Positions 21,974-34,600 of a stretch of 64,000 nucleotides of DNA are shown here, in pieces. The stretch covers positions 248,001 through 312,000 of the forward strand of contig JAVLUZ010000171.1 in NCBI GenBank assembly GCA_036768485.1. The letters are read 5' to 3'. The notes beneath the pieces were generated by a model. That model was not told where the DNA came from and did not search any database. It saw only the letters and a program-made list of their open reading frames with translations. Both the position numbers and the translations under genes were made by a program. The first letter of the stretch is position 1; every line of letters starts with the position of its first letter. Origin of the DNA: Mermis nigrescens. Lineage: Eukaryota; Nematoda; Enoplea; Mermithida; Mermithidae.

Positions 21974-22997
21974 ATCATAGGTAGCGCGATAGCGCTACCT
22001 ATAATATACTTGGCTACCTTTTTTCTTATATGTTTATCACAGCGAGTGCAAATTTTGTGTCCCCCCCTCAACAGCAACAATGCCACACACATGGGAGGTG
22101 CGGTTTTTTAAACGATAGATAATTAAAACAACTCGATGTACCATCATTTTCTTTTGTTTAAACTCAATGCCGAGTTAGCAATGAGTTTGTAAAATGTAAA
22201 CCAAAAAATCAAATAATTTGCGGAGGGCCAATTTTTTTAAATAAATGTTGCGCCCGAGCTGTAGATTACGAATCTGACCTTAAAATGTCTCTACACTCAA
22301 TGGTTGTTTCACAAAAATGTAAAGTATACGGGTTTTTTACTCTTTGTGTGGTTTCAGCTTATCTAAGTCAATTTTAGTTTCTGTGCAGTTCAATTAGTTT
22401 TATAATATAGTGGCTTACAATATCTCAAGGTCCAATGTTTTTCTATTTTAACGCGATATTTTTTGATCTGTGATCGTTTTAGTGTGAAGGGTTCGAGACG
22501 AAAAACGGAATTTCTTAATCTACTCGCTAAGTAGGCGGAACATGCTAATTATGCTTAAAATGTACCCTGACCTTAGCGTTACAGATTCTAGTCTATTTTG
22601 TTTCTATACACCCAATATTGCGTTATTAGCACAAGTGTAAAGTTTACACTGAGAAGCACTTTTCCGCCCAGAGCATTGGGTATCAAACAATTTGCGGAGG
22701 GCCAATTTTTATAAAATGTTGCCCTCGAATTGTAGATTACGAATCTGACCTTAAAATTTCTTTACACTTAATGGTTCTGTGCACAAAAGTGTAAAGTATA
22801 CGGGTTTTTTACTGTTAGCGTGTCCTGAAGCTTATCTAACTCAATTTTGGTTTCTGTGCAGTCCAATCGGTTTTATAATGTAGAAGGCTACAATATCTCA
22901 AAAGATAAATTTTTTTCTCTTAAATGCAATATTTCTTGATCTGTGATCATTTTAGTGTAAAAGGTTCAAGACGAAAAAAGAAATTTTTTCAGCTACT
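21974..22997 (+). mobile_element. Y-family element with ~475-bp internal repeat
   Basis: Begins with a perfect hairpin: ATAGGTAGCGC, loop GATA, GCGCTACCTAT. The segment starting CAATTTGCGGAGGGCCAATT repeats at about 22210 and 22685 (roughly 472 bp apart), each carrying AGTGTAAAGTTTACACT or a half of it. It ends where a CATAGGTGGGCGG-family end (22999-23034) abuts. Related copies are at 57239-58815 and, inverted, 30070-30497. Confidence 0.65.
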
Positions 22998-23070
22998 TGC
23001 ACCCCCAGAATTTCGGCGCTACCCACCTATGGATATATGGCCTAAACTATTAAACAAAGGAAGGGAACAA

Positions 23071-23715
23071 GCAAAGAAAAATGCTCCGATGGAACAAAAA
23101 AGGTAAATATACTTGAATTTCTTCATTGTTAAGGATTTAAAAGGAGGGGACTATGGAAAATTTCCATATATGCGCAGAAGCCATAGGAATGTGCTAAATA
23201 TTTAGACTTTCCCTAAACAATGCAGAAATCGGAGTATATTCTGCGGCCTATGCGCTTTTCTGCAGATTTTCCGTAGTAATTTCGATTACGATGGCGAGTA
23301 TTTTGATTATTTTATTTTGGAAGATTTAAAGAAATTTTTTGTGGTTTTTCATGCAGACTATTGAGTTGGCCATGTATGTGTAAAGTTTACACTATCATCT
23401 TTTAATGCCAGAGCAATGTGGAAGGTCAAGATTTCATTAAATAAATGATACATTGATTAATTAATAGCCATGGAAGTGTCTTCAATGCTCTTTTGCGAAA
23501 CACTTGAGAACGTTTTGTGGCTACACCCTCGTTGTTCAGGCGCAAATATTCTTCGATTTTAGCGTTTTTTAGGGGAAGTCTAACTATTTAGCAGATTCCT
23601 ATGGCTTTTGCGCATATGGGGAAATTCTCCCTAGTTCCCTCCTTTTACATCCTTAACAATGAAGAAATTCAAGTATATTTACCTTTATTGTTCCATCGGA
23701 GCATTTTTCTTTGCT
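23071..23715. mobile_element. F-family foldback element, copy 1
   Basis: Inverted arms of about 170 bp begin GCAAAGAAAAATGCTCCGAT and are mirrored at the right end (ATCGGAGCATTTTTCTTTGC). Inside each arm are the marks AAAGGAGGGGACTA and TCGGAGTATATTCTGCGGCC or variants. The short middle is AT-rich and non-coding. Five family members lie in the window. Ends flanked by TA suggest, but do not prove, a TA target site. Confidence 0.7.
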
Positions 23716-24006
23716 AGTTTAAAAATGATCTCCGTAACGTCAGAATAACGAATCTGACCTTTAAACTTTTCTACAGCCGGAGATTGATGAGCTGTGAAGA
23801 GGTTTTGTTTGAATTATGCACATGTTTGCTAATGCCTATATTTAACTCCGTATTGCATATTTTTTGATCAGTGTTTTATTCCAAAGATTTTTGACTCATC
23901 TTTAATCATTTTTATGCTCAAACATGCATTGTTTTTTAGGTTAACTGAAATGAGAAGCATTGTTCCGAAATGCTGTCTGCAAATTATTTCATAATAATAA
24001 TAATTC

Positions 24007-24219
24007 TTATGCGCTGTCTTTATCGAACCGATTCCAATATTTTTTCTTGTTAAAATCCATGAAAATGTATGTCTGTCCATTTTCGGAATGTACAAAGCGG
24101 CTCATAAATTTTCCTAAATTGTTTGCATTCGCTGACGCGTCGACCGGATTGTTGATTTGTGGCCAGAATCGTTCATATTGTCTTGCTCGACAACTAATTT
24201 TCGTTGCTTTCTCGTGCAT
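24007..24219 (-). CDS. small unrecognised ORF, 70 codons
   Basis: ATG in a reasonable context (AAACAATG), an even amino-acid mix (for example RQYERFWPQINNPVDASANA) and a TAA stop. The opposite strand is also open here for 128 codons, so the openness may only reflect base composition. It lies between two F elements. No homology was recognised; it may be a gene fragment. Confidence 0.2.
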   Translation of the reverse strand: MHEKATKISCRARQYERFWPQINNPVDASANANNLGKFMSRFVHSENGQTYIFMDFNKKKYWNRFDKDSA

Positions 24220-24659
24220 TGTTTACTTGCATGCGAATTTTGGCGGCCAACACATCATTGCGTTGGTTTACACACTAATGTGTTTGTTGCCCCATGCCTG
24301 GCTTTCGCTTGCTGTTTCTGTCGATGCAGGATTTTACTTTAATTAGGTTAATAACGTCATTGGCGTAAATTTTAATTCAATAAATTTTCTGACTACCGTT
24401 GTTATCTTTAAGCTAAAAAATGTTGACGTAAAAGTAAAAACTGTTGCTGTTAATCTTTGCTTATGCAAGCTCTGGATTTAACTTTCCTCAAGCATTTCTG
24501 GTTTGAAATACATTCTAAAAAATTTACGTTAATTTTTTAATCGATCCAATGGGGACTTTTACGTAGGTTTTTCCTCTGATTACGGTTAGTTGGACTGCCA
24601 TTTTTTGTAATGAGAATGCAGTGTTTAAGGACAAAATCATGCTAGGAAAAATTAGAATA

Positions 24660-25160
24660 CTAGCAAGAAAAAACTCGCTGAAGCAAAAAGATTAATATAC
24701 TTCGATTTCTCTATTCTTAAGGATGTAAAAGGAGGGGACTAGGGAAAATTTCCCTATACGCGCAAACGCCGTAAGAATGTGCTAAACAGTTAGATTTCCT
24801 CTAAACAACGTAAAAATCGAAGTATATTCTGTGGCATGTGAAAAATCAAGTTTTAGTCATAAAATATTTTTCACTGTTTCGCAAAGAACAATTGAAAAGC
24901 TTTCATGTTTGTTAAACATTCGATTTATGATTTATTTCACTAAACCTTACCTTCCACAATTCTCTGATGGAAAACAAGATCATCGGAGTAAACTTTACAC
25001 CTCCAGGCCAACTTAATTCAGTCTTCAGAAACAGGCATAAGCTGCAGATATACTTTGATTTGGCGTTGTCCAGAGGAAGTCTAACTGTTTAGCACATTCT
25101 CATGGCTTTTGCGATCCAAGTATATTCATCTTTTTTGCTCCATCGGAGCATTTTTTCATC
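24660..25160. mobile_element. F-family foldback element, diverged copy
   Basis: The left arm starts CTAGCAAGAAAAAACTCGC and keeps AAAGGAGGGGACTAGGGAAA. The right arm ends TTGCTCCATCGGAGCATTTT. The arms have drifted from each other more than in the other copies, so this is an older insertion. Confidence 0.6.
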
Positions 25161-25705
25161 CTATCGAGTTATGGTTGTCATAAAACAGTTGCTATGTAAG
25201 TATCTTTTATTGCTTGACAGCACCGTACCTTGATTTCTTAGAGAAAATACGATTTTGCCTCATTCAAGCATATTTAGTACCATTATATGACTTAGTTGTA
25301 ACCTATGCACTAAAATCATATGCGGTTTCTAAGTTCGTTGAATTTCAAGCACGTTTTTTTCAAATTTCAAACTCTCGCATTTTTCAGATTTTTTATTCAT
25401 TTTTTTTAATTTTCTCAAATTTTATTTTCATTTTATAGTCAAGAGAAAAAAGCGCACTGATTACGAAATCTCTTTAAACGATTTTTCAGTGACTTATATC
25501 GATATTTTTCTTTGTCTATCGTTAAGCAAAACTTTTTTCAAATTTTACTAGAAAAAAGTTTCGACCATCATTTCCTCAATTTTTTCCGCGCCCTGAATCA
25601 GATTATACTGCTTATAAACATTTTCGAGCCAGAAATAGAATCTATAGGTACGCAAGCATTTTATGACTTGACTCTAACGATGAAATTAATTCAAAACTCT
25701 TCATC

Positions 25706-25855
25706 TATGTCTGTTACACATAAGTTGTAGCATAAATTTTAAAAACTTTTTATTGAAAGTTACAGATTACGATCAATGCAATACATGCAATTTGTCATTA
25801 CCGGTGTACATAGTTCTTAAAAGTTGTGCTCAAACTAGTGTTAAACCGTCTGTAA
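25706..25855. mobile_element. TAGTCTG-family MITE, degraded
   Basis: Begins TCTGTTACACATAAGTTG and keeps CAGATTACGATCAATGC in the centre. The right end has decayed (GTTAAACCGTCTG). Confidence 0.45.
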
Positions 25856-25871
25856 TGTACTTATATATATA

Positions 25872-26633
25872 CTAGCAAAGAAAAATGCTCCGATGGAACA
25901 AAAAAGATGAATATACTTGGAATTGTGGATTATTATGGATGTAAAAGGAGGGGACTAGGAAAAATCTACCTAAAGTCGGAAAATCTGCTAAAAATCACAC
26001 TTTCTCTAAGCAACGCAAAAAATCGATGTATATTCTGCGGCCAACAGATTAAAATAAATATTCAACCATAACAATGATTGAAACAGCAGCACGTTAGCTA
26101 TGCAGTAGCTATGGGAAATGATATTAAGTAAACTAACAGTCTTCCAAGCCAATTGAATGAAATAGCAAACATCGAAGACAATTGAAGACATGGTTGGTTA
26201 AAAACAGTAGGAAACGCGTAAGTTGACTTGAAACAGACTTAATGTAGATACACTAGCATGCCCGAAACGATTGTGTGCACTAATCAATCGGCTCCTGCTT
26301 TGCTTGCTATAATGCTCATAAAACAAAACAACTTCAAATACAATACCTCTTAGTTTTCTATCAATCAGGTGCCAGCAATTTAAAAAAGTAACCTTGATAG
26401 ATTTCGTTTATACACTCTTATCTGAAACTTCGAACATTATTTAAAAAAGACACTTTTTTAGAGGCCGCAGAATATACATCGATTTTTTGCGTTGCTTAGA
26501 GAAAGTGTGATTTTTAGCAGATTTTCCGACTTTAGGTAGATTTTTCCTAGTCCCCTCCTTTTACATCCATAATAATCCACAATTCCAAGTATATTCATCT
26601 TTTTTGTTCCATCGGAGCATTTTTCTTTGCTAG
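25872..26633. mobile_element. F-family foldback element at the end of X copy 1
   Basis: CTAGCAAAGAAAAATGCTCC left end and its exact complement at the right end (26614-26633), with ~170-bp near-identical arms. The middle holds a GCACGTTAGCTATGCAGTAGC segment. It directly abuts element X here and at 37963 and 59356-60121, always against the same X sequence (TACACTACTTTTAATTAGCG). It was therefore either part of X or inserted into X's ancestor. Confidence 0.75.
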
Positions 26634-29600
26634 TACACTACTTTTAATTAGCGTGATTTCAGTACATCAGTCAGTAAACACAATCAGTAACATGCCACAA
26701 TAATGACAACAGTCCAAGAACGCGGAAAACAATCTTGTTCTTAACATCAGCATTATCCTTTTTAAACAAGACAACCTTATTGACACCATCCATTTTCAAA
26801 TTAAAACTGCATTAAGTTATTTCTTCTTAATGTACAGTTCACTTATAATCAAGCACAAAAATTTAACCAACGAATTCACATTGCAAATCCTCACTCAATC
26901 AATACACAAGCACAATGTGTTGTGACTTTTGAAATTGAAAACACCCAATTTTCAATTTTCAAATTGAAAATTGGATCAATTTTCAAATTGAAAATTGGGT
27001 CAATTTTCAAATTGAAAATTGGGTGTTTGAATTTGCGATGAAGAAAATAATCAAAAGATAGTCACTTGGTTTATTTAAGCCGAGTAATAAAATAACGACC
27101 GTCCACCAATTCCAAACTAAACGCAACTAATCTGATCACTATGAAAAAGTTTTGAAAAATGAGCTTGCTAAGCGAGAGTTGTAAACCAAGAGAAACTTAA
27201 AGTTAAAACCTGCCTTTAAATTATGAGAGAATTATAAAAGATTTTAAACTTCAAGAAAATGGAAAAGGCGGGATGTTGGTAAATTAGAAGGCAAAGATTT
27301 TCGGCAAAAATTCAAAAACTTCACGCAAATATCAAATGTAAGGAACACTAGCGCTTTGATTTGGTAGTAAAATAAATTTGTAGTATAGACTACATATTAA
27401 CAACAAATGAATAGTGCAAACTTTACACAACTACTAGGTGTAGAGAATACTAACAGTTTACGGCTTATTAATGTACATGATTACAATAAAGCTGTATATC
27501 TTTGTCGACTTCTGTGCACAGTAGTGTGATTGCTGGTTCATTTTAAACCACTTTTGCAGGCAATTTACATCAATTAAACGATAGCTCTCCATGTGCAAGA
27601 TTTTGTGAAACATATTATAAACACGGCTAAGAAAGATTTAACTTTAATGCAACCCATTTAAGACAAAATTACATCTCTTCAATGATCTAAGGACACTTGA
27701 ACATAATTTTTACATCACTTTAGATTACTTTTGAGGGTAAACAAACTCACTTAATTGATGTCTCACATATGAATCCTTGAAAATTTCTTGACTTCAGTTA
27801 CAAAGTCTCTGCAAGTCTATCGAATTAGGGTTAACACGTAACGTAAACTTTACACAAACACATAGCGTAAAGAATATTTTAGTCGGATTCGTAATTTTGA
27901 TATTGCTCCGATATTTCTTTCAACATTTATGGAAAAATGAGTCTCCATAATGTTTTAAAGACAATAAACATTAGGTTTAAACCACTTTGCAATACTGCTG
28001 AGTGTAAGCAAGCGCGCCCAATTGACGTATATATTTCATTCCCTGTAAATTTTTATATCTCAGGAAAAAATTTCGATTTTTGCAATGCTCTAGAACAAAG
28101 GCTAACATGCCGTGTAAAAAATTACTCGGATATTATGATCAACATTCATGAAAAAATTATGTCTCTACAATGGTCTGAGGACATATAAACAATGGATGTA
28201 AACTACTTTACATCACTGTTGGATGTAAACAAACGCGCCTACGTGACGTCTCACATTTGATCCTTTGAAAACTTCTAGGCTCCAAGAAAAAATTAGGTTT
28301 CAGGAATGCTCAAAAACGAAGATAAATATATATGTAGTGTAAACTTCATGTAAACACCTAGTGTAAAGAAGATTTTAGTCAGATTCGTAATTTTGATATT
28401 GTTCCGATATTACGATTAATATTTATGAAAAAAATTAAGTCTCCATAATGTTCTATGTGCAAACTAACAATTGGTGTAAACCACTTTACAACACTGTAGA
28501 GTGTAAACATATGCGCCAGACTGGCATATCAAATTCGGTTCCTGGTCCATTTCTAGACTTGATAATCCTGTCCCTGACTCATAACCAGAGAAGCAGGCAG
28601 AAAAAACATGACAGAAACGCATTTTAAACACCAAATTTTGACTTTACACTCGCTGAATATTAATGTATAGACAATTTGCTTTGACATGCACCCGATATAA
28701 AGCACTTTATTCTTATTCTATTAGACATATCCCGACTTCTGGACGGAGAAAGTGGAACAAAAAACGCAACAAAAACGTTTTTTCCATCATTTAGAACACT
28801 GTAAACTTTAAAATTCCGTACCGAACTCCCCATTGAGTTTAAAGAAATTCGGTTTGGTACAATTTGTAGCTTTTAAATCGTAGTACATTCCTGTGTGCCA
28901 AAATTCTGTTGCAAAAATTATTTGGCATGATTTATCAATCAAACTTCAGAAAAAACGTGTTTTTTAGCCCATTTTTTACCTCTGATTTCGAACTTTACAC
29001 CCCCATAAATAACTCAATATTGCGTTTTATTAAATGCGGTTTGCTGCGATGTTTAGCCCCTGTGAGGCACTTTATTAATGCTGTCTTCGATTTGCACTGA
29101 CTCATAAGCGGAAAAATTTGGCAGAGAAATCTTAGTTAAAATCCGTTTTTTTACACCATCCACTAGAGTGTAAACTTTAAACCCCAGGATCTAACTCACC
29201 ATAGAGCATAGAAGACTTTGCTTATATGCAGAATGTAGCCCTTGATCCGCTCTACATTTCTGTCAGAAAACATTTTAAAAACCTCATAACCGGAGTTAGT
29301 ATCGGACATAGGAAGGTTGAAAATTCGACCAAAAAGTGCTTTTTCACTCCCAGATTTTCGCACTCTTTACACTGCCGTTCAATAAATAATGCGAATTTCA
29401 AAAAACAAAAAAAGTGTCATCTGTAGAATTCATCCCTCTATTATCCTATTCTGTTCAATCCTTCGAGTCATCAATACTCAGTTGTCCACATGCCGCAGTA
29501 AAAAGGTCCCAAAATTTGTCCTGTTATAACGTTACACAAAAACTTTACACCTTCTTTACACAGTCAATTTTGAGTTTCAAGAAAAACAAAAAAACACGGG

Positions 29601-29738
29601 CAGCGAATTTTTTTATTATCTTTCTTTTAAAAAAAACCGCACCTTCCAGAAGTGTCCCGTTATAGCTGTAGAGGGGGTGCCCAGGTGTTGGGGGTACCCA
29701 AGCATATTATAGGTACGCGCTAACGCGCTACCTATGAT
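26634..29738 (+). mobile_element. X-family element, copy 1 (single-unit form)
   Basis: About 3.1 kb from TACACTACTTTTAATTAG to the hairpin end TAGGTACGCGCTAACGCGC...ACCTATGAT. It contains a palindromic AATTG-rich triplet repeat (26938-27021), then many copies of GTGTAAA/TTTACAC half-palindromes, then a T-rich segment and CCGCACCTTCCAGAAGTGTC next to the hairpin. Short frames repeat in all copies but are only 60-90 codons and carry no domain. Copies at 31649-37962 (inverted, expanded) and 60122-63225 are nearly identical. Confidence 0.75.
26938..27021. repeat. three tandem near-palindromes CAATTTTCAA-A-TTGAAAATTG
   Basis: Each unit is a 10-bp inverted pair around one base, joined by GGGT or GGAT. 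The same array occurs in the other X copies at about 37568-37660 and 60430-60513. It can fold into a strong stem. Confidence 0.8.
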
Positions 29739-30069
29739 CACGCAACTTTCTGGGAAAATTTCTCCAACCCAAGGATTATTCCAGGGTCCCGAAAAGGGAT
29801 AGTCCCACAATTAACGTATTTTGCTGTTTCTAATAAACCCCGTCTTCGTTGGGGTTTTCACCCTTGGGGTATATGTACATGAGCAGCAGTTGAATGTTAG
29901 GGAAGTTCCTTTCACGTAAAAGTAGCAAAATTCCAAAAAACGCCATGAACTCCATTTTGGGGGTCCATTAATTTTCGGAGGTCTGCCGAATTTAGTGGAT
30001 CCAGACTATCACCCCTTACACTCACGTATGCCTGGGGTAGTCCAAAGTGCTCCGAATGTTCCGCTACTT
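29739..30069. other. spacer of the inverted repeat, no gene recognised
   Basis: Unique-looking sequence with an AACCCCGTCTTCGTTGGGGTT stem (one arm AACCCC, other GGGGTT) near 29836. No convincing exon. Confidence 0.35.
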
Positions 30070-30497
30070 GACGGAGTAGCTGAAGAAATTTCATTTTTCG
30101 TCTCGACACCCTTTACACTAAAACGATTACAGATCAAGAAATATTGCGTTAAAAGAGGGAAAAAATTGGTCTTTGAGATATTTTAACCCTCTACATTATA
30201 AAACCAATTGGACTGTACAGAAACCAAAATTGAATTAGATAAGCTGAAAACACGCAAAGAGTATTAATCCCGTATACTTTACACTTTTGCGCAACAACCA
30301 TTGAGTGTAAAGAAATTTTAATGTCACATTCGTAATCTACAACTCGGGGGCAACATTTGTAAAAATAAAATTGGCCATCCGCAAATTGTTTGATACTCAA
30401 TGCTCTGGGCGGAAAAGTGCTTCTCAGTGTAAACTTTACACTTGTAGAAAAAAGGTGGCTAAGTTTATTATAAGTAGCACTATCGCGTTACCTATGA
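30070..30497 (-). mobile_element. Y-family fragment, inverted
   Basis: In reverse it starts with the hairpin ATCATAGGTAACGCGATAGT, jumps to TACACTGAGAAGCACTTTTC, and runs through CAATTTGCGGATGGCC to TTCGAGACG-like sequence at 30105. An internal deletion has joined the hairpin to the repeat body. Confidence 0.6.
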
Positions 30498-30524
30498 TAA
30501 TGTGCAAGATACTGTCCATCTCCA

Positions 30525-30830
30525 TGGACAGCATGGGAATTCTGGGGGAGGTACATGCCTTTCTTGGGCTAAAAATGATAGGTACACGACAAAAACACTG
30601 ACGTTTCAGACAATACTCATTCTTTCTATAACATAAAAACATGGAAAATTTTGCAAAAATAGAGTTAATTGATCAAAATATAATTAAAAAATGTATGTAT
30701 GGCGCGGAGCGCCGAAAGTTTGAGACCTTCAAGCTAAAACGAGCTAAGAACGCTTAAAAAGGTACACTTTTTCCAATTTTTTTCGAAAAATCGATAAATC
30801 TGGGAGATCACAGCCTTTTTGTTTCCCCCC
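30525..30830 (+). repeat. dispersed hairpin-family repeat, copy 6
   Basis: GGACAGCATGGGAATTCTGG start, GACGTTTCAGACAAT, ACATAAAAACATGG, and GGCGCGGAGCGCC at about 30700. It lies in the spacer of the large inverted repeat. Confidence 0.55.
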
Positions 30831-31648
30831 AAGAACGCGTATGGTCATCTCTCTTTACATCATGGCGCTAGAAAGAATTTTAAACTATATGTACGTATTC
30901 GCAAAGAAAACTTAATTTTAGTAATCATTTCAAATTTTTGAGTACCTACCTACCCACCTACCTATGTTCGTTTCCCTTGGACAAGTGGCTTGCTTCTGAT
31001 TATTTTTGTAGTTCGATGCTCAGGATGTTCGGTCAGTGGAAGACTGTTATTGGTGTCAATCTCTGCTAGACAACTTTTCGACCTTGAAATTGCTTAAAAC
31101 CTAAAAAAATATAAATATAAAATTTTAAAATGTAAAATATAAAATAAACTTTGAAATTAATAAACAGTTTCTGGTCAGCTTTCAAGCAATTACGCAATGT
31201 TGTAAAATTTTTGTTTTTGGCCTCGACTTGGCGTTACGCTTTCGAAAAAATGTCCTATGTTGTCCTTCTGAAGGTATGCGTGCGGGTCTGTCGAAAGTTT
31301 CCTCAAGGCGAGTGTCAAAGGTAGATCAAATAGAGGACAGGACGGTTTTTGGAGACTAGACCAGACATGATGTAGTGGGGGAGTTGAGAGCATCTATGCA
31401 GGTATAGCCCCAAATGGACCAAAAGGCAAAATTTTCTCGAGGGTGGGGGCTAAATTTTGGGTAAAAACGAAGAAAAGTCAAAAAATTCTTCCCTAAAGGG
31501 CTCGAAACTGTCAACCCCACATAATATGTTTCTATGCTTTTTCAATGTTAATTCCAATTTTAGCTTATTCTAGCTTAGGAAAAGTCTCCGGCTGATCGAA
31601 CCCCGACCGGCTTCGCCGTGAATCTACGGTCGAGATCTCTGCCTCTTA
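30831..31648. other. spacer sequence, no gene recognised
   Basis: Mixed AT-rich DNA. The longest frame (minus, 31190-31393) has no recognisable domain and no splice support. Confidence 0.35.
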
Positions 31649-34600
31649 TCATAGGTAGCGCGTTAGCGCGTACCTATAATATACTTGGGTACCCCTAACA
31701 CCCGGGCACCCCCCTACAGCTATAACGGGACACTTCTGGAAGGTGCGGTTTTTTTTAAAAGAAAGATAATAAAAAAATTCGCTGCCCGTGTTTTTTTGTT
31801 TTTCTTGAAACTCAAAATTGACTGTGTAAAGAAGGTGTAAAGTTTTTGTGTAACGTTATAACATAGGACAAATTTTGGGACCTTTTTACTGCGGCATGTG
31901 GACAACTGAGTATTGATGACTCGAAGGATTGAACAAAATAGGATAATAGAGAGATGAATTCTACAGATGACACTTTTTTTGTTTTTTGAAATTCGCATTA
32001 TTTATCGAACGGCAGTGTAAAGAGTGCGAAAATCTGGGGGTGAAAAAGCACTTTTTGGTCGAGTTTTCAACCTTCCTATGTCCGATACTAACTCCGGTTA
32101 TGAGGTTTTTAAAATGTTTTCTGACAGAAATGTAGAGCGGATCAAGGGCTACATTCTGCATATAAGCAAAGTCTTCTATGCTCCATGGTGAGTTAGATCC
32201 TGGGGTTTAAAGTTTACACTCTAGTGGATGGTGTAAAAACGGATTTTAACTAAGATTTCTCTGCCAAATTTTTCCGCTTATGAGTCAGTGCAAATCGAAG
32301 ACAGCATTAATAAAGTGCCTTACAGGGGCTAAACATCGCAGCAAACCGCATTTAAAAAACGCAATATTGAGTTATTTATGGGGGTGTAAAGTTCGAAATC
32401 AGAGGTAAAAAATGGGCTAAAAACACGTTTTTTCCGAAGTTTGATTGATAAATCATGCCAAATAATTTTTGCAACAGAATTTTTGGCATACAGGAATGTA
32501 CTACGATTCAAAAGCTACAAATTGTACCAAACCGAATTTCTTTAAACTCAATGGGGAGTTCGGTACGGAATTTTAAAATTTACAGTGTTCCAAATGATGG
32601 AAAATACGTTTTTGTTGCGTTTTTTGTTCGCCACTTTCTCCGTCCAGAAGTCGGGATAAGTCTAATAGAATAAAAATAAAGTGCTTTATATCGGATGCAT
32701 GTCAAAGCAAATTGTCTATCATAGGTAGCGCGTTAGCGCGTACCTATAATATACTTGGGTACCCCCAACACCTGGGCACCCCCTACAGCTATAACGGGAC
32801 ACTTCTGGAAGGTGCGGTTTTTTTTAAAAGAAAGATAATAAGAAAATTCGCTGCCCGTGTTTTTTTGTTTTTCTTGAAACTCAAAATTGACTGTGTAAAG
32901 AAGGTGTAAAGTTTTTGTGTAACGTTATAACATAGGACAAATTTTGGGACCTTTTTACTGCGGCATGTGGACAACTGAGTATTGATGACTCGAAGGATTG
33001 AACAGAATAGGATAATAGAGGGATGAATTCTACAGATGATACTTTTTTTGTTCTTTGAAATTCGCATTATTTATCGAACGGCAGTGTAAAGAGTGCGAAA
33101 ATCTGGGGGTGAAAAAGCACTTTTTGGTCGAGTTTTCAACCTTCCTATGTCCGATACTAACTCCGGTTATGTTTTTAAAATGTTTTCTGACAGAAATGTA
33201 GAGCAGATCAAGGGCTACATTCTGCATATAAGCAAAGTCTTCTATGCTCCATGGTGAGTTAGATCCTGGGGTTTAAAGTTTACACTCTAGTGGATGGTGT
33301 AAAAAAACGGATTTTAACTAAGATTTCTCTGCCAAATTTTTCCGCTTATGAGTCAGTGCAAATCGAAGACAGCATTAATAAAGTGCCTCACAGGGGCTAA
33401 ACATCGCAGCAAACCGCATTTAAAAAAACGCAATATTGAGTTATTTATGGGGGTGTAAAGTTCGAAATCAGAGGTAAAAAATGGGCTAAAAAACACGTTT
33501 TTTCCGAAGTTTGATTGATAAATCATGCCAAATAATTTTTGCAACAGAATTTTGGCACACAGGAATGTACTACGATTTAAAAGCTACAAATTGTACCAAA
33601 CCGAATTTCTTTAAACTCAATGGGGAGTTCGGTACGGAATTTTAAAATTTACAGTGTTCCAAATGATGGAAAATACGTTTTTGTTGCGTTTTTTGTTCGC
33701 CACTTTCTCCGTCCAGAAGTCGGGATAAGTCTAATAGAATAAAAATAAAGTGCTTTATATCGGATGCATGTCAAAGCAAATTGTCTATCATAGGTAGCGC
33801 GTTAGCGCGTACCTATAATATACTTGGGTACCCCCAACACCTGGGCACCCCCTACAGCTATAACGGGACACTTCTGGAAGGTGCGGTTTTTTTTAAAAGA
33901 AAGATAATAAGAAAATTCGCTGCCCGTGTTTTTTTGTTTTTCTTGAAACTCAAAATTGACTGTGTAAAGAAGGTGTAAAGTTTTTGTGTAACGTTATAAC
34001 ATAGGACAAATTTTGGGACCTTTTTACTGCGGCATGTGGACAACTGAGTATTGATGACTCGAAGGATTGAACAGAATAGGATAATAGAGAGATGAATTCT
34101 ACAGATGACACTTTTTTTGTTTTTTGAAATTCGCATTATTTATCGAACGGCAGTGTAAAGAGTGCGAAAATCTGGGGGTGAAAAAGCACTTTTTGGTCGA
34201 GTTTTCAACCTTCCTATGTCCGATACTAACTCCGGTTATGAGGTTTTTAAAATGTTTTCTGACAGAAATGTAGAGCGGATCAAGGGCTACATTCTGCATA
34301 TAAGCAAAGTCTTCTATGCTCCATGGTGAGTTAGATCCTGGGGTTTAAAGTTTACACTCTAGTGGATGGTGTAAAAAACGGATTTTAACTAAGATTTCTC
34401 TGCCAAATTTTTCCGCTTATGAGTCAGTGCAAATCGAAGACAGCATTAATAAAGTGCCGTACAGGGGCTAAACATCGCAGCAAACCGCATTTAAAAAAAC
34501 GCAATATTGAGTTATTTATGGGGGTGTAAAGTTCGAAATCAGAGGTAAAAAATGGGCTAAAAAACACGTTTTTTCCGAAGTTTGATTGATAAATCATGCC

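Noticed and set aside
28909..29665. Recurring 60-90 codon frames (beginning MQKLFGMIYQS and MQNVALD) in all X copies
   Set aside because: They recur because the DNA copies are nearly identical, not because of selection on protein. They contain no domain, are too short for a transposase, and are broken differently in different units.
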